This document shows, one piece after another, positions 42,431 to 51,979 of a DNA stretch of 64,000 nt. Source of the stretch: Candidatus Saccharibacteria bacterium. GTDB taxonomy: Bacteria > Patescibacteriota > Saccharimonadia > Saccharimonadales > Saccharimonadaceae. Position numbers and translations under genes: made by a program. Location of the stretch: assembly GCA_016789455.1 (NCBI GenBank), contig JAEUQU010000002.1:620001-684000 (forward strand), in the 5' to 3' direction. Every line of letters begins with the position of its first letter. Position 1 is the first letter of the stretch. The notes under the pieces are model-generated. The model worked only from the letters and a program-made list of their open reading frames with translations, was not told where the DNA came from and searched no databases.

Positions 42431-45400
42431 GACGGCTGGTTGTCCAGGACACCGAAGAATCCGGTACTGGCAGCATCCGAAGGCGAAAACCATTCAACCG
42501 GGTCGGGCACGACCAGTCCGGCCATAAGGCTTGCCGGCACTACGCCCATATCACGCAGTATGTTGACGGTGGCCTGACGTAGCGGCGTAGAGGTATTATT
42601 GCCGCCGATTTGGTACGTATTGGCAGACTCAAGCCCGAACGACCAGTTGACCGTGCCGGTGCCGAAGGTGATGCCACCGTTCGTGCCCGACGGCTGCACC
42701 ACCAGGCGGTGCTCTGCGGCACCGGCGGCGTCGTAGACATCGCCTGCGTCAGTCAGCAGCATGCCGGCATTGATGTTGTATGTAACGCGAGAACAGAAGC
42801 GTGCCTGGGCATGCGGCTCGGCCAGGAACTCGGCCGCACCGGTCGTCACTCCATCAGGCCCGAATGTATCCCATTCAAAACCAAGGATCTGTGGAGGACT
42901 GATCCATTCACCCTGGGTAATATCAGCGACGGCAGTAAGCCTCCAGAGCGGCTGCTTGGAGTAACCGCCTTCAAATGGCACCTTCAGCTCGCGGAAATCA
43001 GGGCCGTTGACGACGAATATCGTACCCGTCAGCAAGTTCTCGGGGCGTCCGCCGCCCTCGCCAAAGCCGTCCGGGTCTCGCCAGGCGCCCGTCCATTCGG
43101 GGCGTTCAGCACCACGGCCATTGATGGTCGTCTTCTGGCACTCCCACGTGCGCGGACGACCGGAAGCATCCAGGTCGCTGCCAACCAGGCGCCAGTAGAC
43201 TTCATTGCCGGAGCAGCTGAAGACGGAGGTGCCGCGCTGCTTGGCGGCCTCCCAGCCAGCACGCATATGGTCAGACCAGTACTCACTATGGCCGACCATC
43301 ATTGCGACCTTGACCGGCCTTAACAAATCACCTTCGGGGTCGCCTGCCGCATCGATACAGCCGTAGTACTTCACGTCATAGCCGTTACGTTCCAAAAAGC
43401 GCACCATGTTGTACTCGCTGGTAAAGAAGTTCGAGTATTCCACAGCACCGTAGGCCTGGCCGACGTTCGCGGCGATACGGTTGACGATTGGCCGGTTATA
43501 GCTGATAAACCGGGCGCAGTTAAGCTCGTACTGATTGACATCCACGCCATAATACAGACTATTGCCCGTCAGCAAGTCAGCGCCAAGGCCGCCAAATGCA
43601 TTGTAGGCCTGCCAGGTCGAATCAGCCGGCATCATCATGATATCGGCTTCGCGCTCATCATCACGCAGGACGAAAATGATATGGCCGACACCGCCGCCAA
43701 CGCGTCTGATGCGCAGGATATACACGCCGGATACCGCCCAGGCCGGCGGTGTCCAGTGGAGCGTTTCGGTCCAGTTGCCGCAGTCGAGCGACGGCTTTGT
43801 CCTGCCGGGATCGACATTCAGCGGGACGGGCTGGTTCCTGGAGTCGCTCAGCTGCTGAGCAGTCGGCGTCAGGCTTTCAATCAGGCGTGCACCCTCATTC
43901 TCACCATAGTAGCCCAAACGATAGACATCCGCCGCCCAGTCGCCAGTATCGGACTGGGCTATCTTAAAGCTGACTACCTCGTCCTTGTTGACGCTGAACC
44001 CATCACAGAACCCCTGGACTTCCTCCATGCCGCCAAAGTTGGAGTGCGCCAAATCCCATATACTACGGGAAGTGCCAGGCAGCTTATTTTCGGCCACGAT
44101 GATGTTGGAGGCGTATGCCACGCGGATGACATCACTGCCGTCCGCGCCGTTGGAAGCTGTTGCCGTGCAGCGTATGATGGCGACGCCCTCGCCGTTGTCC
44201 GGGGCGGTATATGTCGGGGCTGCGGTCGTGGCATCCGCCAGACTGCCACCACCGGTCTCGACGGTCCAGGAATAAGCCGTAATCGTCTCGCCCTCGGGCG
44301 GATCCACCTGGGCGTCAAGCACCACGCTGCCACCATTCAGCACGGGACGGCCATTGCCGGCATTGACCGTCGGTTCCAGCGGGGCCAAGGATGTGTCACT
44401 GATGGCGACGTCAACCCAGTAGTTCGTCTGGTTAAACTGATTTTCAGGATATCCGATGCTGTCTTGGTAGAGAAAGCTGCCCTGGCCGCCGCCAGTGGCC
44501 TCGGTGGCATTGGGAGCAACCAATGGGCCATTGATATGCCCGCCGTTGCCTGCGCCGGTCGACCAGTAATGCGCGGTCGCCGGGTACTTACTGGGGAATA
44601 GGGCGGCAATGCGGTAGCGCTGGTTGGCCACTATCTGCACGGGCTCCGGAAGGGTCAGGGTTTGCCAGCCGGCAATCAAAGCGGTCTCAAATGTGCCGAG
44701 GTTGGCACCGCCCACCAAGGTGCCAGCCGTCGCCGAGTTAACTTCCCAGAGCGCCGCCGTCGGCGGAGCGATACCCGAGCCGGAGTCGTGATAATAGTAC
44801 ACACGTTTTACCCAGCAGGTCTGCGTCACGTAAAATTCCGTTCCCAGATTGACGATGGCCGTGTCGTCGCCGGAAGAGCCGCCGTTCGTCAAAGGCCAGA
44901 TGCGATATTCGTCCGGTATGCCCGTGACGGTTATGTCCAACCAGTAGTTATTGCCATTAAAGGTGGTGGAAGGGAAACCGAGCGCACCGGTCTTAAAATT
45001 ACTGACACCTTGAGCAACTTTCTGATATGGCCCCATTGTAACTGATGGCACTACCAGCGCGCCATTAACGATGCCGCCGAACGACCCGTTGAAATAACTT
45101 GCCGTCGCAGCCGTGATATGGCTGCCAGCCGGCATATGGAACACCACCCGGTACTCATTGCCAGGTACTACTTCGACTGGCTCAGCGAACGTTGTCGCCT
45201 GCCAGCCGGTGCCGCTGAATGTTGGTGTACTTTCTACAACAACTTCACCAGCGGTGGCGCCTACGTTAGTAATACGATACACCCGGACGTTGTCCGGGTT
45301 GACTGATGTGGTGCCACGGTAAAACCACGCCTGCGTCAACAGGCTGGCGTTCCTGACGCGGAAATCCATGGCTATATTAACTTCGCCATCATTCACGGAG

Positions 45401-45444
45401 GAGTCGGGGCCATTGGTGGCGGGAAAGGCGCGGTATTCTTCCAT
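42427..45444 (-). CDS. Giant DUF4082 / dimethylformamidase-like protein
   Basis: 1005 aa with no signal peptide. Two tandem DUF4082-type beta-sandwich modules (~5-175 and ~180-355; repeated FRVxxxxLLTxxWFYRG / FYVTQTCWVKRVYYY and NxYRVVF / NQRYRIAALFP strands). An Ig/PKD-like module follows (~362-455), then a ~520-residue domain like the large subunit of N,N-dimethylformamidase (GDWAADVYRLGYYG, MMPADSTWQAYNAFGG, VGHSEYWSDHMRAGWEAAKQRG, CSGNEVYWR). The start overlaps the stop of the tail-collar-like gene (TAATG), so the two are coupled. Catalytic status unknown; a surface-displayed glycan- or matrix-active protein is inferred. Confidence 0.82.
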   Translation of the reverse strand: MEEYRAFPATNGPDSSVNDGEVNIAMDFRVRNASLLTQAWFYRGTTSVNPDNVRVYRITNVGATAGEVVVESTPTFSGTGWQATTFAEPVEVVPGNEYRVVFHMPAGSHITAATASYFNGSFGGIVNGALVVPSVTMGPYQKVAQGVSNFKTGALGFPSTTFNGNNYWLDITVTGIPDEYRIWPLTNGGSSGDDTAIVNLGTEFYVTQTCWVKRVYYYHDSGSGIAPPTAALWEVNSATAGTLVGGANLGTFETALIAGWQTLTLPEPVQIVANQRYRIAALFPSKYPATAHYWSTGAGNGGHINGPLVAPNATEATGGGQGSFLYQDSIGYPENQFNQTNYWVDVAISDTSLAPLEPTVNAGNGRPVLNGGSVVLDAQVDPPEGETITAYSWTVETGGGSLADATTAAPTYTAPDNGEGVAIIRCTATASNGADGSDVIRVAYASNIIVAENKLPGTSRSIWDLAHSNFGGMEEVQGFCDGFSVNKDEVVSFKIAQSDTGDWAADVYRLGYYGENEGARLIESLTPTAQQLSDSRNQPVPLNVDPGRTKPSLDCGNWTETLHWTPPAWAVSGVYILRIRRVGGGVGHIIFVLRDDEREADIMMMPADSTWQAYNAFGGLGADLLTGNSLYYGVDVNQYELNCARFISYNRPIVNRIAANVGQAYGAVEYSNFFTSEYNMVRFLERNGYDVKYYGCIDAAGDPEGDLLRPVKVAMMVGHSEYWSDHMRAGWEAAKQRGTSVFSCSGNEVYWRLVGSDLDASGRPRTWECQKTTINGRGAERPEWTGAWRDPDGFGEGGGRPENLLTGTIFVVNGPDFRELKVPFEGGYSKQPLWRLTAVADITQGEWISPPQILGFEWDTFGPDGVTTGAAEFLAEPHAQARFCSRVTYNINAGMLLTDAGDVYDAAGAAEHRLVVQPSGTNGGITFGTGTVNWSFGLESANTYQIGGNNTSTPLRQATVNILRDMGVVPASLMAGLVVPDPVEWFSPSDAASTGFFGVLDNQPS

Positions 45445-46076
45445 TACGCGGTGACCGTCAGGGCCAGTGTCGTCCAGCGCTGCCGCCCTGCATTGTAGCG
45501 CGCAAATAACACGGCCGTCTTGCTATCGGGGATGGCAATCTCAACCGACGGTACAGCACCAGTCAGCTCAAAACCACCCGCCACGCCGACTGTCAACATG
45601 ACGACACGATTATCACCACTGGCTGTCAGTTCCCAAAGGGCATTCATGCCGTCGGCGGGATTAGCCGGCACGCCCAACGTACGATCGGCTGCCACGGTCA
45701 CTCGGAAATGCGTGGAGAGCGCAGCGTTGGTCGCAATAGTCGCCTGGTCGGTCAGCCCAAGAGGTGCAGCCAACAGGCGGGCGGTAGCCTCCTCGACCGT
45801 CTGTAAGCGGCCGTCCAGGGTGGGGTCGACGGCATTCAGCTTAGTTTGCACGTCGGCATGGAGCTGCGCCTCGGTAATTGAGCCGTCGGCGATAACGGCC
45901 GCCGTCACGGAGTTCTCTATCAGCTGGTCGGCACCGACGGAATTGGGCTTGAGCTGTTCGACACCGACCGAGTTTTCCTTAAGGGTACCGTCGCTTCCCA
46001 AGGTCTGTGAAAGATATTCATTAAGAATGTCACCCCAAGTATTTTCGTCTGAGCCAGGAATCGGTAAGCGTGCCAT
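45444..46076 (-). CDS. Tail-collar/fibre-like N-terminal protein
   Basis: 210 aa. Begins MARLPIPGSDENTWGDILNEYL followed by LGSDGTLKENSV, a signature of phage-tail-fibre-like or contractile-system-associated surface proteins. Residues ~35-100 contain triplet repeats (SVGVEQLKPNSVGADQLIENSVTAAVI; EAQLHADVQTKL) that should form a trimeric beta-helix or coiled-coil stalk. The C-terminal ~80 residues are a beta-sandwich. It is the first gene of a coupled pair; TAAAAT is about 37 nt upstream. No other phage genes surround it. Confidence 0.75.
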   Translation of the reverse strand: MARLPIPGSDENTWGDILNEYLSQTLGSDGTLKENSVGVEQLKPNSVGADQLIENSVTAAVIADGSITEAQLHADVQTKLNAVDPTLDGRLQTVEEATARLLAAPLGLTDQATIATNAALSTHFRVTVAADRTLGVPANPADGMNALWELTASGDNRVVMLTVGVAGGFELTGAVPSVEIAIPDSKTAVLFARYNAGRQRWTTLALTVTA

Positions 46077-46203
46077 TCGTTTCTGTATTCGATGTTAATT
46101 AACGTTGAATTAAATTTTACCACAAGCGGTTCACATAGGCCAGCCGCCATTTACTTTCAACTTCGAAACACTTATGCTAAAGAGGATTTAACGTAGGCAT
46201 CGT

Positions 46204-48144
46204 ATGAAACCTCAAAACAAACACGACTCCGAACCGCGGCCGGTGCCGCAAGCCAATCCGCAAACTTCTCAACCTTCACCCAGGCAGGATACGCGACCGG
46301 AAGATGTCGCCCTGACGCCACCCGCCATGACCGACGAGCACCGCGATGGGCTGGCTGACCACTCGGCTGCTGAATCATGGCTGGCGTCTTCGGGCGCCGA
46401 CACCGATAGCGATCACATCGAGCTGGAAGGCAGCGCCCAGGAAGAGAAGCCGGGCAGCCCCGTACGGCGGTTCTTTGCCTGGTGCTGGCATAAGAAATGG
46501 TTCACTATTCCGGCACTGCTGCTTATCGGCGTCGTCGGGGCATATTTCGTGCCCAGCGCCCGCTATGGCATCGGCAGCCTGGTCGTCACCCGCAGTGTCA
46601 CTGTTGTCCTGACCGATAAGCAGACTGACAAACCGGTCAGCAAGGCCACAGTCACCATCGATGGCATAAAGGGCGAGACCGACCAGACGGGCAAGGTGAT
46701 ACTGCAGGGCGTCAAGCCTGGCTATCATACCGCCACGATCACCAAGAAGCACTACAAGCAGTCCCAGCAACCGGTGGAAGTCGAGCTGTTCCATAATCTT
46801 ATCTACAAACAAGGCCTGGTGGCCACCGGCAGACAGGTCACCGTCAAGGTAGTCAACGCCATCAATCAGGCACCGGTCATCGGCGGTACGGTCAGCCTGG
46901 ACAAGGAAACGACTGCCCTGACCGACAAGAACGGCGAAGCCAGCCTGGTCATCGCCAGCACCGGCGACAAGCGCGAAGCCACCATCACCGGCAAGGATTT
47001 TCACGAGGCAAAGCTGACCATCGACCCGTTGGGTGGCGCCGACAAGAACACGGCGCGGTTAACGCCGAGCGGCACCGTCTACTTCCTGTCCAAAGCCAGC
47101 GGCACGATCGATGTGGTCAAGTCGAACCTTGACGGCTCCGGCCGAACCGTCGTGCTGGCAGGCAAGGGCACCGAAGCCGACAATGGTACGGCGCTGCTTG
47201 CCTCACGCGATTGGAAGTACGCCGCACTCAGCGCCAAGCGCCAAAGTTCAGCCCAACCTGCCGGCCTGTATCTCATCATCACCGAGAATGACACGGTCAT
47301 CCCGATTGAAGAGAGCGGGCTGAACGTCACCCCGATAGGCTGGAGCGGCCATTACTTCCTCTATGCCACTCAGGACCCTAACACCTCGCCGTGGCAGGAG
47401 AAACGGACCGTCCTCAAGAGCTATGACGCCGTCAATAAGAAGCCGATCACCCTGGATGAGAACAAAGCTTTTGGTGACCGCCCGGAAATGAACGGCTACG
47501 AGACACTCGGCTCATACAACATCATTGAGAACGCCGTGGTCTACACCAAGATCTGGCAGACGACCGGCCTGGTGGAAAGTCCTGAGATAACCCACAATCT
47601 CGAGTCGCGCGAGTCAGCCATCATGCGCGCCGAGCCGGACGGTAACAATACCAAGGCCGCCAAGACGTTCAAAGCTGTCGATATCAGCAGTCTGTACGGC
47701 GTCGCCTATGCCCCGCAGGAAGTCTATTTCAGGGGCTGGACCCGCAACGCCGGCGATTCGAACCTCTACCTCGAATACGAGAACGGCCAGGTCCGCGACG
47801 CGGAGGAGGCCAAAGTCATCGAAGCCGAGAATACGCCTTCGCCGACGTATCTGATATCCCCCAAGGGCGACAAATCGTTCTGGTCTGATGAGCGCGACGG
47901 CAAATTCGCCCTCATCACCGGCAACAAACAGGGCACCGATGGCAAGGAGATCGCCACTGGCTCCGAATACGCGGCCTATGGATGGTTCAGCGAGGAATAC
48001 CTTTTGGTCAGCAAGGGCGGCAGCGAGCTGTTCGTCATGCCGGCCAGTGGTCCGATCGAGGGCTTGCCACTGCTTAAGATCAGCGATTACCACAAGGCCA
48101 GCAGCAGCTTCCAGGGCTATGGCTACGGGTATGGCGGCTTGTAG
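46204..48144 (+). CDS. Membrane protein with carboxypeptidase-regulatory-like repeats and propeller
   Basis: 646 aa. Disordered acidic N-terminus (1-85), one helix (~98-118), two extracytoplasmic beta-sandwich repeats of the PEGA/carboxypeptidase-regulatory type (TDKPVSKATVTIDGIKGETDQTGKVILQGVKPGYHTATI; INQAPVIGGTVSLDKETTALTDKNGEASLVI), and a C-terminal WD/TolB-like propeller ending in GYGYGYGGL. Likely envelope- or glycan-binding. Its plan parallels the PEGA protein at 33098-34552. Function unproven. Confidence 0.8.
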   Translation: MKPQNKHDSEPRPVPQANPQTSQPSPRQDTRPEDVALTPPAMTDEHRDGLADHSAAESWLASSGADTDSDHIELEGSAQEEKPGSPVRRFFAWCWHKKWFTIPALLLIGVVGAYFVPSARYGIGSLVVTRSVTVVLTDKQTDKPVSKATVTIDGIKGETDQTGKVILQGVKPGYHTATITKKHYKQSQQPVEVELFHNLIYKQGLVATGRQVTVKVVNAINQAPVIGGTVSLDKETTALTDKNGEASLVIASTGDKREATITGKDFHEAKLTIDPLGGADKNTARLTPSGTVYFLSKASGTIDVVKSNLDGSGRTVVLAGKGTEADNGTALLASRDWKYAALSAKRQSSAQPAGLYLIITENDTVIPIEESGLNVTPIGWSGHYFLYATQDPNTSPWQEKRTVLKSYDAVNKKPITLDENKAFGDRPEMNGYETLGSYNIIENAVVYTKIWQTTGLVESPEITHNLESRESAIMRAEPDGNNTKAAKTFKAVDISSLYGVAYAPQEVYFRGWTRNAGDSNLYLEYENGQVRDAEEAKVIEAENTPSPTYLISPKGDKSFWSDERDGKFALITGNKQGTDGKEIATGSEYAAYGWFSEEYLLVSKGGSELFVMPASGPIEGLPLLKISDYHKASSSFQGYGYGYGGL

Positions 48145-48238
48145 TATTGCCGCGCCAACATGTATACTGAAGTAAAAGTTTAGCGGGAATGGGAGGGGAC
48201 ATATCCGCATGAAGGTCAGGGAGTAGGGGAACGTTGCC

Positions 48239-50902
48239 ATGAACCTGATGGAGCGTATTGCCGCTGGCTCACACTGGTATCGCCGGCTCAGCATACTGAG
48301 TCTGATTATGACCGGCATCATCCTGGTGCTGTTCGTAGTGTCGCTCAGCCGTGATGCCGTGCTTGACAACGCGCTGCGCATCCCGACCCTCGTCGGCGTC
48401 CTGGCGGGCATCACGGCGGTGACCGCCACCGCAGCCTTGCTGCGCGGAGCCAGGCGTTCGTCGGCCGGCATACTGGATGCCGTAGCCTATACCTTGTTGA
48501 CCATTACGCTGTCCGTACTGATTTATATGACCGGCGGCCTGGTGTCGCCATACCTTTCGCTGTGGCTGGTACTGGCCAGTTTCAGCGGCCTGTTCGGGTT
48601 TGCCGGCATCGGCACATTGGCTATCATCAGCAACTTTTTCATAGCCTGGCAGATTATCTTCCCAAGCGGCGACCATGGCATCGACCGTTTCATCCTGGCA
48701 TTCTTCACCGCCGAATTGCCGCTGCTGGTAACGTACATCGTCTGGCACAACCGGCCGCCCGTTGAGATTGCCGCCCACGAGGCCACCCAGGCACTGCAGG
48801 CCAAACTGAACGAGACGTCGAGCCAGGCCGAAGTTGTGATCAGCTCCATTGCCGAAGGCGTGATTGCCATTGACCAGCAGGGTATCATCCAGCTGATCAA
48901 CCCGGCCGCCCAGGCATTACTTGGCTGGAAGGGCAACGAGGCGCTCGGGCTTCACTACGAGCTGGTGCTGAAACTTGTCGACAGCCGCGAGCAGGCACTA
49001 GCCAACGGCAAGAACCCGGTGGAGCAGGTGCGCGTCACCAAGCAACCTATCGTCAATAACGACCTGACCGTCATTACCAACGGCGAGCACAAGATGCTGG
49101 CCTCGTTGGTCGTCTCGCCGATCATCAACCGCACCAACCAGGTCGAAGCCGTCATCGTCGTCGTCCGCGATATCACCAGCGAGAAGGCTGAGGAGCGCGC
49201 CCGCGCCGAGTTCGTCAGTACTGCCAGCCATGAGATGCGTACGCCGGTCGCGGCCATTGAGGGCTACGTCAGCCTGGCCCTCAATCCCGCCACCGCCACC
49301 ATTGACGACAAGGCCCGCAATTATCTGTTGAAAGCCCAGGCTTCCGTCCAGCACCTTGGCCGGCTGTTCCAGGACCTGCTGCAAGTCAGCCGGGCCGATG
49401 ACAACCGCCTGGTGCAGAATCCAAAGGTGACGGATGTGGTGTCATTTGCCCGTGAGATCGTCGACAGCCTGACGCAAAAGGCCCGCGAAAAAGGCCTCAC
49501 CCTGGAATTCGTACCGGACGGCAGCCACACCAAAGAAGCTGATCGCAAGCTGGCGCCAATTTTTTACAGCAATTTCGACCGCGACCATTTCAGGGAAGTG
49601 CTGGCCAACCTGATTGAGAACGCCATTAAATATACGCCGGCAGGGACGGTCAGGGTGGATGTCCAGGCAGACAACCGACGTATCAACGTCAGCATCATGG
49701 ATAGCGGCATCGGTATTCCCAGCCAGGATATTCCACACCTGTTCCAAAAGTTTTACCGGGTGGACAATTCGGCCACGCGTGAGATCGGCGGCACCGGCCT
49801 GGGCCTGTACCTATGCCGAAAGCTGATTGAATCGATGGGCGGCAAGATATGGCTCGAGAGCGAACTGGGCAAGGGCAGTACGTTCTTTGTCTCCCTGCAG
49901 CGTCTGAGCAACGTCGAGGTCAAGCAGCTCAAAGAGGCAGAGGCTATCAGCGCCGCACATGACCCGATGAAGGCCCGTATGGCCGCCGACGCCGCCAAGC
50001 AGGAAGCCGCCGCCAAGATGGCTCATGCCGTTGCAGCCACGCCGGCCCCGGCCGCCGCACCTGTTGCGCCTGCCGCTGCCGCACCGATAGCAGCCCCCGC
50101 CGTCACGCCAGCACCCGTCCAAACCGCAGTCGCGCCCGCGCCTACCACCCAGCAAGCGCCGGTCATCGACGGCTTCATCGCCACGCCAGCTCCGGTGGCC
50201 ACCCCTGCACCAAGCGCGCCGCTGGCCGCACCGGTCATTCAGGATACCGTTGTCGCCCCGCAACCTGCCGCCAGTGTCGTGACTGCCAGCTCATCCGCTT
50301 TGCCACACGGCCAGTCGGCCCCTGATCCGTATGCCACTATGAAGTCGTCCTTCAACCGCACGGTCGTCGCTCCCGCACCCATCGCCGTAGAACCGCCCAT
50401 CACTCCAGAGCCGAGCCAGACCGACGCCTACGAATTCTCCGAGGGTCTGCCGAAGCTCGATATCCCACCGGCGCCGGCCGGTCTGTTCGCTGACATTACC
50501 GCGCCGTCCAAGACCCCGCCCGCACAGGCCACGGCCGCACCGGCAAGTCCGGTCGTAGCGGTGCCGGTCCAGCCCGCGGCGCCGATAGCCGCAGTGCCCG
50601 TTTCCGCAACCGTACCGGTCGGCCCGGCGGCGACAGCGACGGATGACGACGGACTGGAAGCACCGACTCTGGCCGCCATCGAGGCCGCCTTGGCCTCGAC
50701 CGCTTCGGTGACCGCCTCGCTGGAAGAACGTCCAGCCAGCACCCCGGTTCCGCAGCGTCCCGCTCCATTGACCGCCGCGGCCAGCACGAACCCGCCCATC
50801 AGTGATGTACTACAGTCCGTCAGCTCGCCGTCCGCTCAAACTGTTACGCCAGCGCCCGCAGCCCAGCCGTTGGCCGCTCCGACAAGCCAGGCGAAGGTAT
50901 AG
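48239..50902 (+). CDS. Sensor histidine kinase with a long Ala/Pro tail
   Basis: 887 aa. About six N-terminal membrane helices (residues ~17-175), a PAS domain (~195-310; GVIAIDQQGIIQLINPAAQALLGW), HisKA with H331 (FVSTASHEMRTPVAAIEG), and HATPase with N-box NLIENAIKYTP, G1 DSGIGIP and G2 GGTGLGLYL. Residues ~570-887 form an Ala/Pro/Val-rich low-complexity tail containing a few conserved-looking islands (EFSEGLPKLDIPPAPAGLFADI). AGGGGA precedes the ATG. Its partner receiver is encoded 63 nt downstream. Confidence 0.93.
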   Translation: MNLMERIAAGSHWYRRLSILSLIMTGIILVLFVVSLSRDAVLDNALRIPTLVGVLAGITAVTATAALLRGARRSSAGILDAVAYTLLTITLSVLIYMTGGLVSPYLSLWLVLASFSGLFGFAGIGTLAIISNFFIAWQIIFPSGDHGIDRFILAFFTAELPLLVTYIVWHNRPPVEIAAHEATQALQAKLNETSSQAEVVISSIAEGVIAIDQQGIIQLINPAAQALLGWKGNEALGLHYELVLKLVDSREQALANGKNPVEQVRVTKQPIVNNDLTVITNGEHKMLASLVVSPIINRTNQVEAVIVVVRDITSEKAEERARAEFVSTASHEMRTPVAAIEGYVSLALNPATATIDDKARNYLLKAQASVQHLGRLFQDLLQVSRADDNRLVQNPKVTDVVSFAREIVDSLTQKAREKGLTLEFVPDGSHTKEADRKLAPIFYSNFDRDHFREVLANLIENAIKYTPAGTVRVDVQADNRRINVSIMDSGIGIPSQDIPHLFQKFYRVDNSATREIGGTGLGLYLCRKLIESMGGKIWLESELGKGSTFFVSLQRLSNVEVKQLKEAEAISAAHDPMKARMAADAAKQEAAAKMAHAVAATPAPAAAPVAPAAAAPIAAPAVTPAPVQTAVAPAPTTQQAPVIDGFIATPAPVATPAPSAPLAAPVIQDTVVAPQPAASVVTASSSALPHGQSAPDPYATMKSSFNRTVVAPAPIAVEPPITPEPSQTDAYEFSEGLPKLDIPPAPAGLFADITAPSKTPPAQATAAPASPVVAVPVQPAAPIAAVPVSATVPVGPAATATDDDGLEAPTLAAIEAALASTASVTASLEERPASTPVPQRPAPLTAAASTNPPISDVLQSVSSPSAQTVTPAPAAQPLAAPTSQAKV

Positions 50903-50965
50903 GCAGGGAAATAGGCAAAATACTTATGGCTTTTTTATACAATTGACCGTACAATAGGGGGTAAT

Positions 50966-51955
50966 ATGACAAAGATAATGTTAGTAGAAGACGACAAAAG
51001 CTTGCGTGAAATTTATGGCGTACGCTTGCTTGCCGAAGGCTACGATATTGTTTCTGCCGAAAATGGTGAAGAAGCATTAGCGATGGCCATCAAAGAACGC
51101 CCAAATCTTGTAGTCAGCGACGTGATGATGCCGAAGATCAGCGGTTTCGACATGCTCGATATCCTGCGGTCAACGACCGAGACGCGCGATATCAAGGTCA
51201 TCATGATGACCGCGCTTAGCTCGGATGAGCAACGCGCGCGCGGTGAACAGCTTGGCGCAGACCGTTATCTTGTCAAATCTCAGGTCGGCATCGAAGACGT
51301 CGTCCGCGTCGTCCACGAAGTGCTCGGTGACAACGTCGCCCAGGTAGCAACGCCAGCTACCAGCGTCTTCACCGATCCTAAGCAGCCAACGCCACAAGTA
51401 GCCCAACCACCAGCCGCGCCTGCTGCCGCTGCACCCGCAGCGCCACAGCCAGCACCCGCCGCCCCGGCACCCGCTGCACCAACCGAACCTGCAGCCGCCC
51501 AGCCTTCAGCTCCGGCAAGTCCGACTCCGGCCGCAGCACCTGCACCACAGACACAGCCAGCACCGGCTTCTACCAACCCGGTCGAGCCCGCCTCCAGCCG
51601 GAACCGCACCATCAGTCCGATCAATGACCCGTTCGCCAGCAAGGTGAACATAGCCGATTTGCTCGACAAGGAACTGGCCAAAGAGGCCGGCCTGGACATG
51701 AACAGCCGTCCGCCCGTCCTGGCTACAAACCAGGAACAGAGTCTGATCAACGGGCAGATCAAGCAGTTTACCGCTCCCACCACAGAACCGGCGGCGACTT
51801 CTCAGGATGCTCCTGCAACCCCGACCGCCTCACTCCCACCCGCACCGATTCCTCAGCCGCCGACCTTCACCGCTCCGACTCCGCAATCAGGCATGCCACC
51901 GCTGCCGCCAGCTCCAACCGCTCCTGGCACTCCGCCGGCACAGCCTAAGCAGTAA
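50966..51955 (+). CDS. Receiver-domain response regulator with disordered tail
   Basis: 329 aa. Residues 1-122 are a complete receiver: D9/D10, phospho-acceptor D52 (VVSDVMMPK), T82 and K104. There is no DNA-binding or enzymatic output domain; instead ~200 residues are Pro/Ala/Gln-rich with one charged island (NDPFASKVNIADLLDKELAKEAGLD). AGGGGG precedes the ATG. It probably works by protein-protein contact, perhaps through the tail it shares in style with its kinase. Confidence 0.92.
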   Translation: MTKIMLVEDDKSLREIYGVRLLAEGYDIVSAENGEEALAMAIKERPNLVVSDVMMPKISGFDMLDILRSTTETRDIKVIMMTALSSDEQRARGEQLGADRYLVKSQVGIEDVVRVVHEVLGDNVAQVATPATSVFTDPKQPTPQVAQPPAAPAAAAPAAPQPAPAAPAPAAPTEPAAAQPSAPASPTPAAAPAPQTQPAPASTNPVEPASSRNRTISPINDPFASKVNIADLLDKELAKEAGLDMNSRPPVLATNQEQSLINGQIKQFTAPTTEPAATSQDAPATPTASLPPAPIPQPPTFTAPTPQSGMPPLPPAPTAPGTPPAQPKQ

Positions 51956-51979
51956 GATTCTGTTATACTGCAAAGCGTC

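Noticed and set aside
42427-46076. Prophage
   Set aside because: Only one tail-like N-terminus is present; there is no capsid, terminase, portal, lysis or integrase gene, and the flanks are ordinary cellular genes.
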